A DNA stretch of 64,000 nt from Nocardia speluncae NBRC 108251 (lineage in GTDB: Bacteria; Actinomycetota; Actinomycetes; Mycobacteriales; Mycobacteriaceae): positions 140,628-204,627 of the forward strand of contig NZ_BDBZ01000012.1 of assembly GCF_001613245.1 (NCBI RefSeq), given 5' to 3'. A program made the translations under genes and the position numbers. Every line of letters starts with the position of its first letter. Position 1 is the first letter of the stretch. This document shows positions 63,955 through 64,000 of this stretch, piece by piece. A model generated the notes under the pieces. The model ran no database searches, was not told the DNA's origin, and worked only from the letters and a program-made list of their open reading frames with translations.

Positions 63955-64000
63955 TGAGAAGTTGCCTCACAGATCGAACGGCTTAAAAGCCGCGAGAAAG

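Larger units (their letters stand above)
63689..64000 (+). other. murA-16S rRNA leader region
   Basis: 312 bp with no coding potential that I can support. It contains the two promoters above and the start of the rRNA leader. The boxA/boxB antitermination elements and the 16S 5' end are not seen and must lie further right. There is no clear terminator for murA before P1. Confidence 0.75.

Noticed and set aside
63781..64000. Start of 16S rRNA inside the window
   Set aside because: The conserved 16S 5' end (GAGTTTGAT motif) is not present; only promoter and leader can be supported.

Overview
The window is high-GC chromosomal DNA of an actinobacterium of the order Mycobacteriales, most likely Nocardia or a close relative. 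The right half has the same gene order as the Mycobacterium tuberculosis segment argS-lysA-thrA-thrC-thrB-rho-rpmE-prfA-hemK-sua5-rfe-atp-murA-rrn, but the F-type ATP synthase b and delta subunits are separate genes instead of the mycobacterial b-delta fusion. Several genes start with GTG or TTG, and WXG100, EspG and CpnT-like proteins are present. The species is inferred, not proven.

Left part (1-21.4 kb). It holds the end of an AAA ATPase gene, an AraC regulator, a hot-dog thioesterase and an SDR. An Lrp/AsnC regulator is divergent from a three-gene branched-chain 2-oxoacid dehydrogenase operon (E1 alpha, E1 beta, E2). Then come a rhodanese, a secreted HNH nuclease lipoprotein, an SNF2 helicase with a SWIM zinc-finger partner, an amidohydrolase, and a membrane protein with a long disordered head. 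The tightly overlapping valine-degradation operon follows: mmsA, isobutyryl-CoA dehydrogenase, 3-hydroxyisobutyryl-CoA hydrolase, mmsB.

Middle part (21.4-38.8 kb). After a divergent glycosyltransferase-like gene lies a 9.2-kb cassette of type VII secretion-associated genes without any secretion-machine genes. It encodes a 1351-residue CpnT-like protein ending in a hexapeptide beta-helix, a WXG100-like protein, a YbaB-like protein, a Gly/Ser/Asp-rich WXG protein and two tandem EspG-type chaperones. A 43-bp direct repeat with 40 matches flanks it at an offset of exactly 9500 bp. The right copy sits in the leader of a crotonase gene that could supply the hydratase step missing from the valine operon, so the cassette may have split a catabolic locus. 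An actin-fold membrane protein, a MarR regulator, tRNA-Cys, a Tat-exported phosphoesterase, a deazaflavin-dependent reductase, tRNA-Arg and a DUF305/DUF3105 pair follow.

Right part (38.8-64 kb). This is housekeeping DNA: argS, the lysine/threonine genes, rho, rpmE, prfA-prmC-tsaC, wecA, an AtpI-like protein, the eight-gene atp operon, a DUF2550 protein, a cobalamin adenosyltransferase, murA, and a tandem rrn promoter whose 16S gene begins beyond the window. Catabolism links across regions. The oxoacid dehydrogenase makes isobutyryl-CoA, the mms genes and the crotonase carry it to propionyl-CoA, and the adenosyltransferase makes the B12 cofactor for methylmalonyl-CoA mutase. Two essential targets carry drug-relevant substitutions: MurA has Asp instead of the fosfomycin-reactive Cys, and subunit c lacks residues that contact bedaquiline in mycobacteria.
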